Source: CAZMYM01 sp964620325 (GTDB taxonomy: Bacteria > Bipolaricaulota > Bipolaricaulia > UBA7950 > UBA9294). Taken from it: a DNA stretch of 40,166 nucleotides. This document shows, piece after piece, positions 7,822 through 16,780 of the stretch; position 1 is the first letter of the stretch; each line of letters starts with the position of its first letter. Under the pieces are notes generated by a model. It did not search any database. It worked only from the letters and a program-made list of their open reading frames with translations, and was not told where the DNA came from. A program made the position numbers and the translations under genes. The DNA lies in the NCBI GenBank assembly GCA_964620325.1, contig CAZUIM010000019.1, forward strand, positions 1-40,166, read 5' to 3'.

Positions 7822-9565
7822 CGATTCGACGACCCGTCGCCGTGGTCGCGTGGTCGCGGCGATCCTCATCCTCTGTGCAATGGCCGTGGTCGGACGGCTG
7901 CTGCAGCTTCAGATCATCGACGGAAGTCAATGGCGTGCGCTCGCTGCGTCGGTCCAGGAGCGAACCCTCGATCTCCCCCCGAGACGCGGTGCGATTCTCG
8001 ACCGGGACGGGACCCCGCTCGCGTTCGACGTGAAGGCGACAGCGATCGCCGTCGACGGGTTCAACATGACCAAGCCGGAGACGCTGGTGACGATCTTGGC
8101 CGACGAACTCGATCGCTCCGAGGCCGAGATCTCAGATCTGGTCTATCGGTCGAGCTATTTCACATGGGTCGATCGTTCCGCGCCGCTCGATGCGGCGCAG
8201 CGGATCGAGGAGCGTGCTGCGGATGCCGGAGCCTACGGGCTGATCTTCTTCGACACCTGGAAACGGTGCTATCCACAGGGGCGATTGGCGTCGAACGTGA
8301 TCGGCTTCGTCGGTACGGACGGAAGCGGTCTCGAGGGGATCGAGCTCTCCTTCGACGAGACCCTTCGGGGGGTCCCGAAGCGAGTGCGAGTCGTCGAAGG
8401 CGCAGACGGTCGCACCTACCAGACGGACGTGATCGATCCGGGGAGGCCGGGGGAGGACGTTGTCCTTACGCTCGACGCCGATCTCCAATTCATCTGTGAG
8501 GACGAGATCGAGGCGGGCGTCTCGCGCTTCCGGGCCGCCGCCGGCGTGATTGTCGCCGTCGACCTGAGCACCGGCGAGGCTCTGGCGATGGCACAGGACA
8601 AGGGATACGACCTGAACGAGTTCCAGTCATCGACCCTGGTAGAGCGAAGAAACCTGGCCGTGGCAGCGATCTTCGAGCCTGGGTCGATCTTCAAGGTCTT
8701 CGCCGGCCTGGCGGCGCTCGAGGCCGGCATTGTCGGGGTCGATGACACGTTCGACGGAAACGACGGGATCGCGATCGGCGGACACGTCATGCACAACGCC
8801 GATCGGGTCGACTACGGGACCGTGACGTTCGGACAGACGATCGAGGACTCGGTGAACACGGCGATGATCCAGGTGGCCCTTCGCCTCGGCGAGGAGGGGC
8901 TCCGCTCGTATCTCGCGGACCTCGGATTCGGTCGGCGGACCGAGATCGGGCTTCCCGGAGAGGAGGCCGGGATTCTGCGTCCGGCCGCTGTGTGGTCGTC
9001 GCTCGACTTGGCCGCAGCCTCGATCGGCCAGTCGGTCGCGGTGACGGCGATCCAGCTCACCCGAGCGCTCGCCTGTGTTGCCAACGACGGGATTCTTCCC
9101 GAGGTGAGCATCGTGCGGCACGGGGAGGTCGGCGCTGGAAGTCGCGTCGCGACCGAGGAATCGACGGCGACGATGCTCGAGCTGATGACGCGGGTCGTCG
9201 AGTCCGGGACCGGAACGCTCGCTGCGATCGACGGGTTCACGATCGCCGGAAAGACGGGGACGGCGCAGAAGGCGACGAGCGAACGTGGCTACGCCGACGG
9301 GAAGTACACATCCCTGTTTGCCGGCTGTCTTCCGGCCGAGGATCCACACGTCGTGATCCTCGTCGTCCTCGACGAGGTCGGCACGACGCCGGTCTCAGGC
9401 GGATACACCGCGGGGCAGATCTTCCAAGAGACGGCGACGAGGATGATTCACGCCGAACGACTGGCATCGACGACATCGGACACCTATGAGCCTCGGAGCC
9501 ACGCTCCGGCGACGAGCGTTGAAGGGCGTGTGCTGAGCGGGGAGGAGCTGTTCGGGCGACACTAG
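7793..9565 (+). CDS. ftsI: Penicillin-binding protein 2/3 (FtsI-type transpeptidase)
   Basis: This class B penicillin-binding protein should cross-link septal peptidoglycan. With the ATG at 7793 it has 590 residues. A membrane anchor lies at about 16-36, a dimerisation domain with RRGAILDRDGTPLA follows, then the transpeptidase domain: SxxK at S298-I-F-K301, SVN at 353-355, and KTGTA starting at K487. Its place after rsmH and ftsL supports FtsI over the elongation PBP2. An in-frame upstream ATG at 7706 would lie inside ftsL and lacks support. The gene ends at 9565 and converges on mnmG with 3 bp between stops. No PASTA domains are seen. Confidence 0.93.
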   Translation: MSPFLRRKTSDSTTRRRGRVVAAILILCAMAVVGRLLQLQIIDGSQWRALAASVQERTLDLPPRRGAILDRDGTPLAFDVKATAIAVDGFNMTKPETLVTILADELDRSEAEISDLVYRSSYFTWVDRSAPLDAAQRIEERAADAGAYGLIFFDTWKRCYPQGRLASNVIGFVGTDGSGLEGIELSFDETLRGVPKRVRVVEGADGRTYQTDVIDPGRPGEDVVLTLDADLQFICEDEIEAGVSRFRAAAGVIVAVDLSTGEALAMAQDKGYDLNEFQSSTLVERRNLAVAAIFEPGSIFKVFAGLAALEAGIVGVDDTFDGNDGIAIGGHVMHNADRVDYGTVTFGQTIEDSVNTAMIQVALRLGEEGLRSYLADLGFGRRTEIGLPGEEAGILRPAAVWSSLDLAAASIGQSVAVTAIQLTRALACVANDGILPEVSIVRHGEVGAGSRVATEESTATMLELMTRVVESGTGTLAAIDGFTIAGKTGTAQKATSERGYADGKYTSLFAGCLPAEDPHVVILVVLDEVGTTPVSGGYTAGQIFQETATRMIHAERLASTTSDTYEPRSHAPATSVEGRVLSGEELFGRH

Positions 9566-9568
9566 CCG

Positions 9569-11413
9569 CTACCGCCGCAGGTGGATGGCGAGGATCGAGA
9601 GATCGGCCTGGGAGACGCCGGGAACGCGGGTCGCCTGTCCGAACGATCGAGGTCGGACGCGAGCCAGGAGATCTCGGCCTTCGATCGAAATGCCTTCGAG
9701 CGCGCGAAAGTCGACGTCGGCCGGGATGGCCAGGGACTCCATTCGTCGGAGCCGCTCGATCTGTCGCTCTTGCTGTTCGAGATAGCCGGCGTACTTCCCG
9801 GCGATCTCCGCCTCGAGGAGAACGTCGCCGGAGAGCCCGTCTGGTTCCACCAGATCCTCGATGCGCACGTGCGGACGCCGTAGGAGGTCGAACAGCGAGG
9901 TGCCGTTCTTCGAAAGTGCTGAGCTCCCTCTCTCGGCCAGACGGGTGTTCAGTGGATCGCTCGGCCCGACGCGCGTTTCGACCATTCGATCGATGAGCCG
10001 TTCGATCGATCGCCGTCGTTCGAGGAAGCGTTCGTACTTCTCGTCAGAGAGGAGGCCGATCGTGTGTCCGAGATCGCAGAGCCGGAGATCGGCGTTGCCC
10101 TCGCGGAGTGTGATCCGGTATTCGGCCCGTGACGGGAGCATCCGATACGGCTCGGTGATCCCTTTGGTGACGAGATCGTCGACGAGGACTCCGGCGAACG
10201 CCTGTCCGCGATCGAGAATCAAGGGAGGTTCTCCTCGGAGTCGGCGGACGGCGTTCACTCCGGCGAGGAGGCCGAGGGCGGCCGCCTCCTCGTAACCGGT
10301 CGTTCCGATGATCTGGCCGGCGAGGTAGAGGCCGGAGATTCCATCGACTTGAAGGGACGCGTCGACGTGGAGCGGATCGACGTGGTCGTACTCGATGTTG
10401 TACCCATACCGCTCGATCTGTGCTCGTTCCAGCCCGCGAATCGAACGGACGATTCGATCCTGGATCTGCGGGGAGAAGGCGGTGTAGATCCCCTGGAGAT
10501 AGACCTCCGGCCGGTTTCGCCCCTCCGGTTCGCAGAAGACCTTGTGCGAGGTCCGCTCGGGGAAGCGGACGATCTTCGTCTCTAATGAGGGGCAGTGGCG
10601 TGGACCGACGCCGTTCATCAGACCGTTGTAGTTTGCGCTCCGGTCGAGACTTGTCGCGATGATCGCGTGCGTCCGGGGGTTCGTATGCGTCACGTGGACA
10701 GGGAAGTTGTCAGGGAGGACCTGCGGAGTCGACCAGAAGGAGAAGGCGAGCGGGCGCTCGCTCGTTGCCTGTCGTTCGAGGGTCGTTGTGTCGATCGAGT
10801 CTCTGGTGACGCGGGGTGGTGTTCCGGTCTTCATCCGGCGCAATCGGAGACCGAGATTTCGTAGCGCTCGAGCGAGATCGATCGACGGCGGCTCACCTGC
10901 CCGGCCGGCTGGGTGGGCCTCGCGACCGAGAAGGATCCTTCCGTTCAGGAACGTGCCGGCGCAGACGATGACGGCCTTCGCCTTCAACGTCCGACCGTCC
11001 TGCAGGCGAACGCCTTCCACACGGCGGCTTCGTACGACGAGTTCATCGACGCACGCCTCGACGACGTCAAGAGATTCCTCGCCCGCGAGGATCTCCTTCC
11101 ACGCGAGCTCATACGTGTCACGATCGGCTTGGGCGCGACGGACCTGCATCGCCGGCCCCTTGCTCGAGTTCAGGATGCGGATGTGAATCGCCGCGGCGTC
11201 GGCGACGCGGGCCATCTGGCCGCCGAGCGCATCGATCTCGCGAACGAGCTGTGATTTTCCCGGCCCGCCGATCGCAGGATTGCAGGGCATCTTCCCGATC
11301 TCGGAGCGACGCATCGTGACCAGTGCCGTCTCGGCGCCGAGACGGCTTGAAGCGACGGCCGCTTCGCATCCGGCGTGGCCGGCGCCGACCACGACGACGT
11401 CGTAGTAGCTCAT
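9569..11413 (-). CDS. mnmG: tRNA uridine-5-carboxymethylaminomethyl modification enzyme MnmG
   Basis: MnmG (GidA), with MnmE, adds the carboxymethylaminomethyl group to wobble uridine 34 of certain tRNAs, using FAD and methylene-tetrahydrofolate. The 614-residue length is typical. The N-terminal FAD motif is GAGHAGCEAA, followed by the family stretches MPCNPAIGGPGKSQ, GTFLNGRI, MKTGTPPR and GVGPRHCPSLE. The C-terminal helical domain ends with PGVSQADL. Two adjacent starts exist, GTG at 11416 and ATG at 11413; ATG is preferred, though no strong ribosome site is visible. mnmE is not in the window. The gene lies 13 bp after the slipin gene on the same strand and may be co-transcribed. Confidence 0.97.
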   Translation of the reverse strand: MSYYDVVVVGAGHAGCEAAVASSRLGAETALVTMRRSEIGKMPCNPAIGGPGKSQLVREIDALGGQMARVADAAAIHIRILNSSKGPAMQVRRAQADRDTYELAWKEILAGEESLDVVEACVDELVVRSRRVEGVRLQDGRTLKAKAVIVCAGTFLNGRILLGREAHPAGRAGEPPSIDLARALRNLGLRLRRMKTGTPPRVTRDSIDTTTLERQATSERPLAFSFWSTPQVLPDNFPVHVTHTNPRTHAIIATSLDRSANYNGLMNGVGPRHCPSLETKIVRFPERTSHKVFCEPEGRNRPEVYLQGIYTAFSPQIQDRIVRSIRGLERAQIERYGYNIEYDHVDPLHVDASLQVDGISGLYLAGQIIGTTGYEEAAALGLLAGVNAVRRLRGEPPLILDRGQAFAGVLVDDLVTKGITEPYRMLPSRAEYRITLREGNADLRLCDLGHTIGLLSDEKYERFLERRRSIERLIDRMVETRVGPSDPLNTRLAERGSSALSKNGTSLFDLLRRPHVRIEDLVEPDGLSGDVLLEAEIAGKYAGYLEQQERQIERLRRMESLAIPADVDFRALEGISIEGRDLLARVRPRSFGQATRVPGVSQADLSILAIHLRR

Positions 11414-11426
11414 CACTCGAACGACG

Positions 11427-12173
11427 CTAGTCCTTCTTCGTCTTGAGCCACTCGAACAGCTCGAGCGGCACCGGGAAGACGATCGTCGACGCGTTTTCGG
11501 CCGAAATGTCGTTCAGTGTTTGCAGGTAGCGAAGTTGGAGAGCCGACGGATTCCGTTCGATGATCGCCGCCGCTTCGCCGAGCTTCGTCGCCGCTTGGAG
11601 TTCTCCCTCTGCGTTGATCACCTTGGCGCGTCGGTCGCGTTCCGCCTCCGCCTGTCGGGCGATCGCACGCTGCATGTCGGCCGGAAGCTTCACGTCCTTG
11701 ATCTCCATGTTCTTGACCTTGATCCCCCAGGGATCGGTCTGCTCGTCGACGATCTGCTGGAGTTGTTGGTTGATCATGTCGCGCTCGCTCAAGACCTGAT
11801 CGAGTTCGAATCGACCGAGAACGCTTCGAAGCGTGGTCATCGCGATCTGGCGAGTCGCTTCCATGTAGTTCTGCACTTGGACGACGGCGTCGCTCGGGTC
11901 GAGGACGCGGAAGAAGAGGACGGCGTTCACCTGCGTCGAGACGTTGTCCTTCGTGATGACCTCTTGCGGCGGTACGTCAAGCGCGATCGTGCGCAGACTG
12001 ACCTTCACCATCTTGTCGACGATCGGGATGATCAGGAAGATCCCCGGGCCTCTGGCGCCGACGAGCCGCCCCAGTCGGAAGATGACGCCTCGTTCGTACT
12101 CGCGGACGATCTTGATCGCGCTGGTCAGGAACAGAAAGACGACGGCGACAATCGCACCAATGGCTGTGTACAT
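11427..12173 (-). CDS. Slipin (stomatin-like SPFH/Band 7 membrane protein)
   Basis: Slipins assemble on membranes and are thought to organise lipid domains or regulate membrane proteases. The 248-residue protein has one N-terminal membrane span (about 3-20). The SPFH domain follows, with EYERGVIFRLGR, PGIFLIIPIVDK, the ALDVPPQEVITKDN motif, RSVLGRFELDQVLSER and VKNMEIKDVKLP. The C-terminus is a coiled coil (AIARQAEAERDRRAKVINAEGE). The ATG at 12173 is chosen because GGAGG lies 7 nt upstream; a GTG 6 nt earlier is possible. The usual partner, NfeD, is not adjacent, which is a little unusual. A near-ideal promoter precedes it, divergent from tpiA. Confidence 0.93.
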   Translation of the reverse strand: MYTAIGAIVAVVFLFLTSAIKIVREYERGVIFRLGRLVGARGPGIFLIIPIVDKMVKVSLRTIALDVPPQEVITKDNVSTQVNAVLFFRVLDPSDAVVQVQNYMEATRQIAMTTLRSVLGRFELDQVLSERDMINQQLQQIVDEQTDPWGIKVKNMEIKDVKLPADMQRAIARQAEAERDRRAKVINAEGELQAATKLGEAAAIIERNPSALQLRYLQTLNDISAENASTIVFPVPLELFEWLKTKKD

Positions 12174-12215
12174 GCTCACCCCTCCCCCTCAGATTCGTGT
12201 CCGACCGAACGTGGC

Positions 12216-12244
12216 ATAGTAGATAGGCCCGTCTGGAATGTCAA
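12216..12244 (-). promoter_or_regulatory. Sigma70-type promoter of the slipin gene
   Basis: TTGACA (12244-12239) and TACTAT (12221-12216) are spaced by 17 nt on the minus strand. Its -35 box directly abuts that of the tpiA promoter on the other strand. Confidence 0.75.
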
Positions 12245-12275
12245 TTGCCCCGTACGACGGCCGGTTCGGTATACT
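12245..12275 (+). promoter_or_regulatory. Putative tpiA-pgsA promoter
   Basis: TTGCCC (12245-12250) and TATACT (12270-12275) are separated by 19 nt, slightly long. The -10 box is the same TATACT used by mutS and the ABC importer. It leaves a short leader that includes the GGGGAGG ribosome site. Confidence 0.5.
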
Positions 12276-12298
12276 GCAAATCGAAAGGGGAGGTGGGC

Positions 12299-13060
12299 GT
12301 GAGACGACGGTTGATCGCAGGGAACTGGAAGATGCATATGACGCCTCAGGAGACGGAGAGTTTCATCGGCGCGTTCGTCGACCGAATCGGATCGCGAGGA
12401 GACGTCGAGGTGTTGCTGATTCCGCCGTTCACCAGTCTCGATCGAGCCGCGCGGCTCCTCGAAGGGACGCCTGTGGCCGTCGGGGCGCAGGATCTTCATT
12501 TCGAACAGAAGGGGGCCTACACAGGCGCGATCTCGGGCGAGATGATCCGCGCGAGCGGCTGTCGGTACGTCTTGGTCGGACATTCGGAGCGCCGTTACGT
12601 CTTCGGCGACGCCGATGAGACCGTCGGGCGGAAGCTTCGAGCGGCTCTCGACGCCGGGCTGTCGCCGATCCTCTGTGTCGGTGAGACGCACGGACAACGC
12701 CGAGCCGGAGAGACGGACAACGTGATCAGCGGACAGCTTGCGGCGGGGCTCGACGGCGTCGAGATAGGCGAGATGGGGCGGATTGCGATTGCCTACGAGC
12801 CGGTGTGGGCGATCGGGACCGGCGAAACGGCGACGCCGGATCAGGCGCAAGCGGTGATCGCTTCGATCCGTCGGAGACTCGACGAGCGATTCGGCGACAC
12901 GGTGGCCGAATCGACGCGCATCCTCTACGGTGGAAGCGTCAAGCCCGAGAACGCCGCGTCCTTGATCACTGAACCGGACATCGACGGCGCCCTCGTCGGC
13001 GGTGCCTCCCTCGATCCAGACTCGTTCGCCCGGATCGTCGAAGAGGCGAGCACAGGATGA
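12299..13060 (+). CDS. tpiA: Triosephosphate isomerase
   Basis: This enzyme interconverts dihydroxyacetone phosphate and glyceraldehyde 3-phosphate in glycolysis and gluconeogenesis. With GTG 12299 as start it has 253 residues, the standard length. The active site is complete: N9 and K11 in AGNWKM, H95 in GHSERR, and E167 in YEPVWAIGTG; the phosphate-gripping YGGSVKPEN follows. The GTG is preferred because GGGGAGG lies about 7 nt upstream and it puts the catalytic residues at family positions; longer in-frame extension to 12245 runs through the promoter. It overlaps pgsA by 4 nt (ATGA). Confidence 0.97.
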   Translation: MRRRLIAGNWKMHMTPQETESFIGAFVDRIGSRGDVEVLLIPPFTSLDRAARLLEGTPVAVGAQDLHFEQKGAYTGAISGEMIRASGCRYVLVGHSERRYVFGDADETVGRKLRAALDAGLSPILCVGETHGQRRAGETDNVISGQLAAGLDGVEIGEMGRIAIAYEPVWAIGTGETATPDQAQAVIASIRRRLDERFGDTVAESTRILYGGSVKPENAASLITEPDIDGALVGGASLDPDSFARIVEEASTG

Positions 13061-13626
13061 GTGGGTGGATCGGGCTCTTTCGGACGATTCCGAACCAGAT
13101 CACGTTGTCGAGGATTGCGTTCGTCCCACTCCTGATGTTCCTCATCCTGTTCGAGTCGGATGTCACCAGGATCCTGGCGATGATCCTCTTCTTCCTCGCC
13201 GCTGTCTCCGACGCGGTCGATGGATACTTGGCGCGGAGCCTCAAGCAGACGAGCACCTTCGGGAAGTTCGCCGACCCAATCGCCGACAAGCTTCTGATCG
13301 CCGGGGCACTGGTCGCGTTTCTTCAACTCGGCGAACTGAGTGCGTGGGCGGTGATGGCGATCATCGCGAGGGAGTTTCTCGTGACCGGACTGCGGATCCT
13401 GGCAATCTCCGAGGGTGAAGCGATCGGGGCGCGCTTCCTCGGCAAGGCGAAAACGATCTCGCACGTCGCCCTCGTCCTCGCGATTCTCGTCGATCGATCG
13501 TTCGCACTCGGTACGGGGGGCGACGTGGCGAAGACGATCTGCCTCGCTCTGGCTCTTGCCCTCTCGTTCGCGTCGGGGGTCGAGTACTTCTACAGATCTC
13601 GGAATCTGTTCCGACAGCCCGCCTGA
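13057..13626 (+). CDS. pgsA: CDP-diacylglycerol-glycerol-3-phosphate 3-phosphatidyltransferase
   Basis: PgsA makes phosphatidylglycerophosphate from CDP-diacylglycerol and glycerol 3-phosphate, the committed step to phosphatidylglycerol. The 189 residues match the family. The CDP-alcohol phosphatidyltransferase signature is intact: D52, D55, G56, A59, R60, G69, D73 and D77. NQITLSRI near the N-terminus and several hydrophobic segments fit an integral membrane enzyme. The ATG at 13057 overlaps the tpiA stop, suggesting coupled translation. Assignment to PgsA rather than another CDP-alcohol transferase rests on the NxxTLxR start and overall length. Confidence 0.93.
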   Translation: MSGWIGLFRTIPNQITLSRIAFVPLLMFLILFESDVTRILAMILFFLAAVSDAVDGYLARSLKQTSTFGKFADPIADKLLIAGALVAFLQLGELSAWAVMAIIAREFLVTGLRILAISEGEAIGARFLGKAKTISHVALVLAILVDRSFALGTGGDVAKTICLALALALSFASGVEYFYRSRNLFRQPA

Positions 13627-13724
13627 CCGGGAGCGTTTGTCTGCCGTTCGGGTAACCGACTCGCCGACCGGGCGGTACGTCGATGACCTCGCCACAAACG
13701 TACCGAGGGCACACTCGCCTCACC

Positions 13725-16655
13725 ATGCGAAGGATCCACTGTCTGCGGTCGTTGTCGGCCGTCGCCGCTTTCGTCTGTCTGGTTAGCCTGTCTGCCGACG
13801 CGACCGTTTCGATCTCGCTCTCTGCGGATCCGATCCCGGTCGCGCGGGGGGAGGATCTGAACTACGCGATCACAATCGAGAACCACGGTCCGGGCCCGAT
13901 CGCCGACGCGACCCTCTACGTCCCGCTACCCGCGGGGATCGACCAGTTGGCCGCCGAGGTCCGTGTCGAGGGCGGAGGCTGGGAACCGTATCCGCCGAAC
14001 GGTCTCGTCCCCCTCGCGCCGCTTCCGGTCGATGAGCGGCGAGGCTTCGAGATCCGTGGGCGGGTGGAGCTGGGTGCGCCCGGGCGCTTGGCGACGACGG
14101 CACAGATCGTTTCGCCCTCTGGACCTCTGGCCGAGGAGTCTCTCGCGGTCAACGTTCTCCCTTCGGTCGATGCGGGACCCGATCTGATTGTCGAGCTCGG
14201 TGGAGCGGTGCACCTTGTCGGCTGCTCGGCCGACGATGGCGGAGACGGGATCGCGACGCTCGCGTGGTCCGACGACGGCGCGGGGGGGGCGTTCGACGAT
14301 TCGGCGATTCTGCATCCGATTTACACCCCATGTGCGGCTAGCGGCCTCGTCGACCTGACCCTGTCCGTCAGCGACCACGACGGCGACGAGGCGAGCGACT
14401 CACTTCGCGTACGTGTCAACGAACTGCCGGTCGTCTACGCCGGGGACGATCGCATCACGCGACAATCAGCGTCGGTCGGTCTGGACGACGCGACGGCCTC
14501 CGATGCCGACGGGTGGATCGTCGAGTACACGTGGTCGGACGGTGGCGCCGGGGGGAGGTTCTCGCCGTCGGCCGATGTCTTTCATCCGACCTACGCGGTT
14601 CCGATGGTCGACCCGTGCGGCAACGGAGAGATCGAGTTGACGTTGACCGCCGTCGACGATTGGGGCGGTGAGGCGGCCGACTCACTTTGGATCGTCGTGA
14701 GGAACCCGAATCGGCCGCCCTGCGTGGACGCCGGGGACAGCCTGACGGTCGAGAGCGGCGCGACGGTCACTCTGGACGGAGTTGCGACCGATCCGGACGG
14801 CGTCCTCGACGTCGTTGTGTGGGATCAGACGGGGGGGACGACCGTCGCCATCACCGGGTCGAGCGCGACGGTCGAGTTTGTCGCTCCGGAGGTCGATGTC
14901 GTCGAGGAACTGAGGTTCCAGCTTCGGGCGGTCGACGGGTGCGGCGTCGTGGCGACCGACGAGATGACCGTGACCGTGGAGCCCGTGCCGACGTTCGGGG
15001 GCGAGCTCCGTCTCGCCGTCTCCATCGCCGCGTTCGATTCCTGGGGACTTCCGCTCTCGCCGCTCGACGTGCTCTCCGGCGGGGACGAGGTCCGGTTGGT
15101 GGTCGAGGTGCGGAACGTCGGCGACGGGCGGCTCGTCGACTTGCAGGGATGGACCGGCATGGGAGAGGACCTCGTCTTCGGGAAGGTCGAGCTTGGCCCG
15201 TGGGAGGCCGCTCGGGCGGAGTTCTTCCACTGCATCGAGCCCGGGACGCTCGACGAGCGGGTCGAACTCGGCGTCGAGGTCTCGGCAAGCGGCCCGAAGG
15301 GTGAACGGATCGTGGCCGACGATTCGATCGTCCTCGCCGTCCGGGAGCCGGTCGAGGCCCTCTCCCTCGAGAAACGGGTCGACGCCGCCGAGGCGGCCGT
15401 CGGAGAGACCATCGTTTACACGTACGCGATTCGAAACGTCGGCGGCTCGAACGTTTCGGGGATCGCCCTGGTCGATGATCGACTCGGATCGATCTCGCTT
15501 CCGCGGACGACTCTCGCTTCGGGGGAGAGCCTGACCGTCGCGGTCGAGTACATCGTTTCCGAGTCGGACGTCCCGGGGCCGCTCGTCAACACGGCGCAGC
15601 TGACCGGATTCGGGGTCTCCGGTGTGAGAACGCAAGTCGATTCGGTCGCGTCGGTCGCGGTCGTCACGGCCGGTGAGGGCGGCGCCGGCGGGAGTTCCGC
15701 GGCGCCCACTGACGGTAGATTCCGGTCCGTCGTCATCAGTGAAGTCGCTTGGGGGGGAACATCGCATGACGCGGCCGACGAGTGGATCGAGCTGGTCAAT
15801 CTGACGGATCGGCCGATCGACCTCGGCGGCTGGAGCCTTCGTTGGCGGGGCAGCTCGTCGGGCGGGCTCTGGCGATCGATCGACCTCGCAGGGACGATCG
15901 ATCCGCTTCCCGTTCCGTTGACCGACTCCGTCGACGAGCTCGGTCGTCTCGCCTCCGTCCGCGAGGACGAGGGCTGGAGAGTCTTCGACCTTTCGTGGTG
16001 GAACGTCGGGAAGCGCGACGGCGACGGACGAGGGTTCTACGTTCTCGAGCGCGGCAGCGACGAGACGATCGCCGACCTGGCGGCCGACCTCGTCTACGGC
16101 GCCGACGAGACGTTCGCGCTCCCCGACGACGGGACGACCCTCTACCTGCACGCGCCGGACGGGACACTCGTCGATACTGCGAACGCGTCGTCGGCCTCAG
16201 GCTGGTCGGCCGGGGACGGTCGAAGCGGAGCAACGATGGAGCGGGTCAACCTCCTTCGCGCGGACGAGATAGGGAATTGGCAGACGAATCCGGGAATTCT
16301 GACCAATGGACGCGACGCGGCCGGGAGTCGACTCGTGGCGACGGCCGGGAGGCCGAACTCGCCGAGCTTGGAGACACTGACCGTCTACGCTGCTTCGAAG
16401 GTTCCGGCGATCCGGGTCGACGCGGCGACGGAGGTTCCGATTCCACTCGACGGATCGATCCGAGTCACGGTCGCCGAGGCGGGCGAGCCCTCGGGGGGCG
16501 GGGGGAGTTCGGTCGCCGGGCCGATCGTCACACGCCGGACGGAGAACGCCACGTGGTTCGTGTTCGACCCGGAGCGGTGGCCGGCCGGGACGGTCTGCGT
16601 TTGGGTCGTCTGTGCAGAAAGCACCTACTTGATCCCTTTGGTGCGGGGAGACTGA
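13725..16655 (+). CDS. Secreted multidomain protein with PKD-like, DUF11-like and lamin-tail domains
   Basis: This large exported protein has unknown function. With ATG 13725 it is 976 residues and starts with a signal peptide (RR followed by a hydrophobic run ending near SLSADA). Next come a DUF11-like domain (ADPIPVARGEDLNYAITIENHGPGPI), three PKD/Ig-like repeats each opening with a (V/C)xAGDxxxV-type strand, further CARDB/DUF11-like modules (LEKRVDAAEAAVGETIVYTY), and a lamin-tail domain from about residue 668 (ISEVAWGG, DEWIELVN, DLGGWSL). Lamin-tail domains in bacteria occur on secreted proteins and nucleases, but no nuclease motif is seen. An earlier ATG at 13683 would put 14 residues before the signal peptide. 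No clear cell-wall or outer-membrane sorting motif is visible at the C-terminus. Confidence 0.85.
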   Translation: MRRIHCLRSLSAVAAFVCLVSLSADATVSISLSADPIPVARGEDLNYAITIENHGPGPIADATLYVPLPAGIDQLAAEVRVEGGGWEPYPPNGLVPLAPLPVDERRGFEIRGRVELGAPGRLATTAQIVSPSGPLAEESLAVNVLPSVDAGPDLIVELGGAVHLVGCSADDGGDGIATLAWSDDGAGGAFDDSAILHPIYTPCAASGLVDLTLSVSDHDGDEASDSLRVRVNELPVVYAGDDRITRQSASVGLDDATASDADGWIVEYTWSDGGAGGRFSPSADVFHPTYAVPMVDPCGNGEIELTLTAVDDWGGEAADSLWIVVRNPNRPPCVDAGDSLTVESGATVTLDGVATDPDGVLDVVVWDQTGGTTVAITGSSATVEFVAPEVDVVEELRFQLRAVDGCGVVATDEMTVTVEPVPTFGGELRLAVSIAAFDSWGLPLSPLDVLSGGDEVRLVVEVRNVGDGRLVDLQGWTGMGEDLVFGKVELGPWEAARAEFFHCIEPGTLDERVELGVEVSASGPKGERIVADDSIVLAVREPVEALSLEKRVDAAEAAVGETIVYTYAIRNVGGSNVSGIALVDDRLGSISLPRTTLASGESLTVAVEYIVSESDVPGPLVNTAQLTGFGVSGVRTQVDSVASVAVVTAGEGGAGGSSAAPTDGRFRSVVISEVAWGGTSHDAADEWIELVNLTDRPIDLGGWSLRWRGSSSGGLWRSIDLAGTIDPLPVPLTDSVDELGRLASVREDEGWRVFDLSWWNVGKRDGDGRGFYVLERGSDETIADLAADLVYGADETFALPDDGTTLYLHAPDGTLVDTANASSASGWSAGDGRSGATMERVNLLRADEIGNWQTNPGILTNGRDAAGSRLVATAGRPNSPSLETLTVYAASKVPAIRVDAATEVPIPLDGSIRVTVAEAGEPSGGGGSSVAGPIVTRRTENATWFVFDPERWPAGTVCVWVVCAESTYLIPLVRGD

Positions 16656-16730
16656 CCACACGGCGGGGCGCGATCCCCGATGTCGAGCGAGCTGGGATCG
16701 ACTCCGTGACAACATCGACCTCCGGGGCAC

Positions 16731-16760
16731 TTCGGCCGGCCGCTCGAAGCCCGGTAGAAT
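16731..16760 (+). promoter_or_regulatory. Possible trkH-trkA promoter
   Basis: TAGAAT (16755-16760) is a good -10 box. The best -35 candidate, TTCGGC (16731-16736, 18-nt spacing), is weak. It lies 20 nt before the trkH start. Confidence 0.4.
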
Positions 16761-16780
16761 GATCCGAAGGGAGGGGCACC

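Noticed and set aside
14682..16151. Long minus-strand ORF (489 codons) opposite the lamin-tail protein
   Set aside because: It has charge-rich, repetitive composition with no recognisable domain. The plus strand has a signal peptide and domain motifs.
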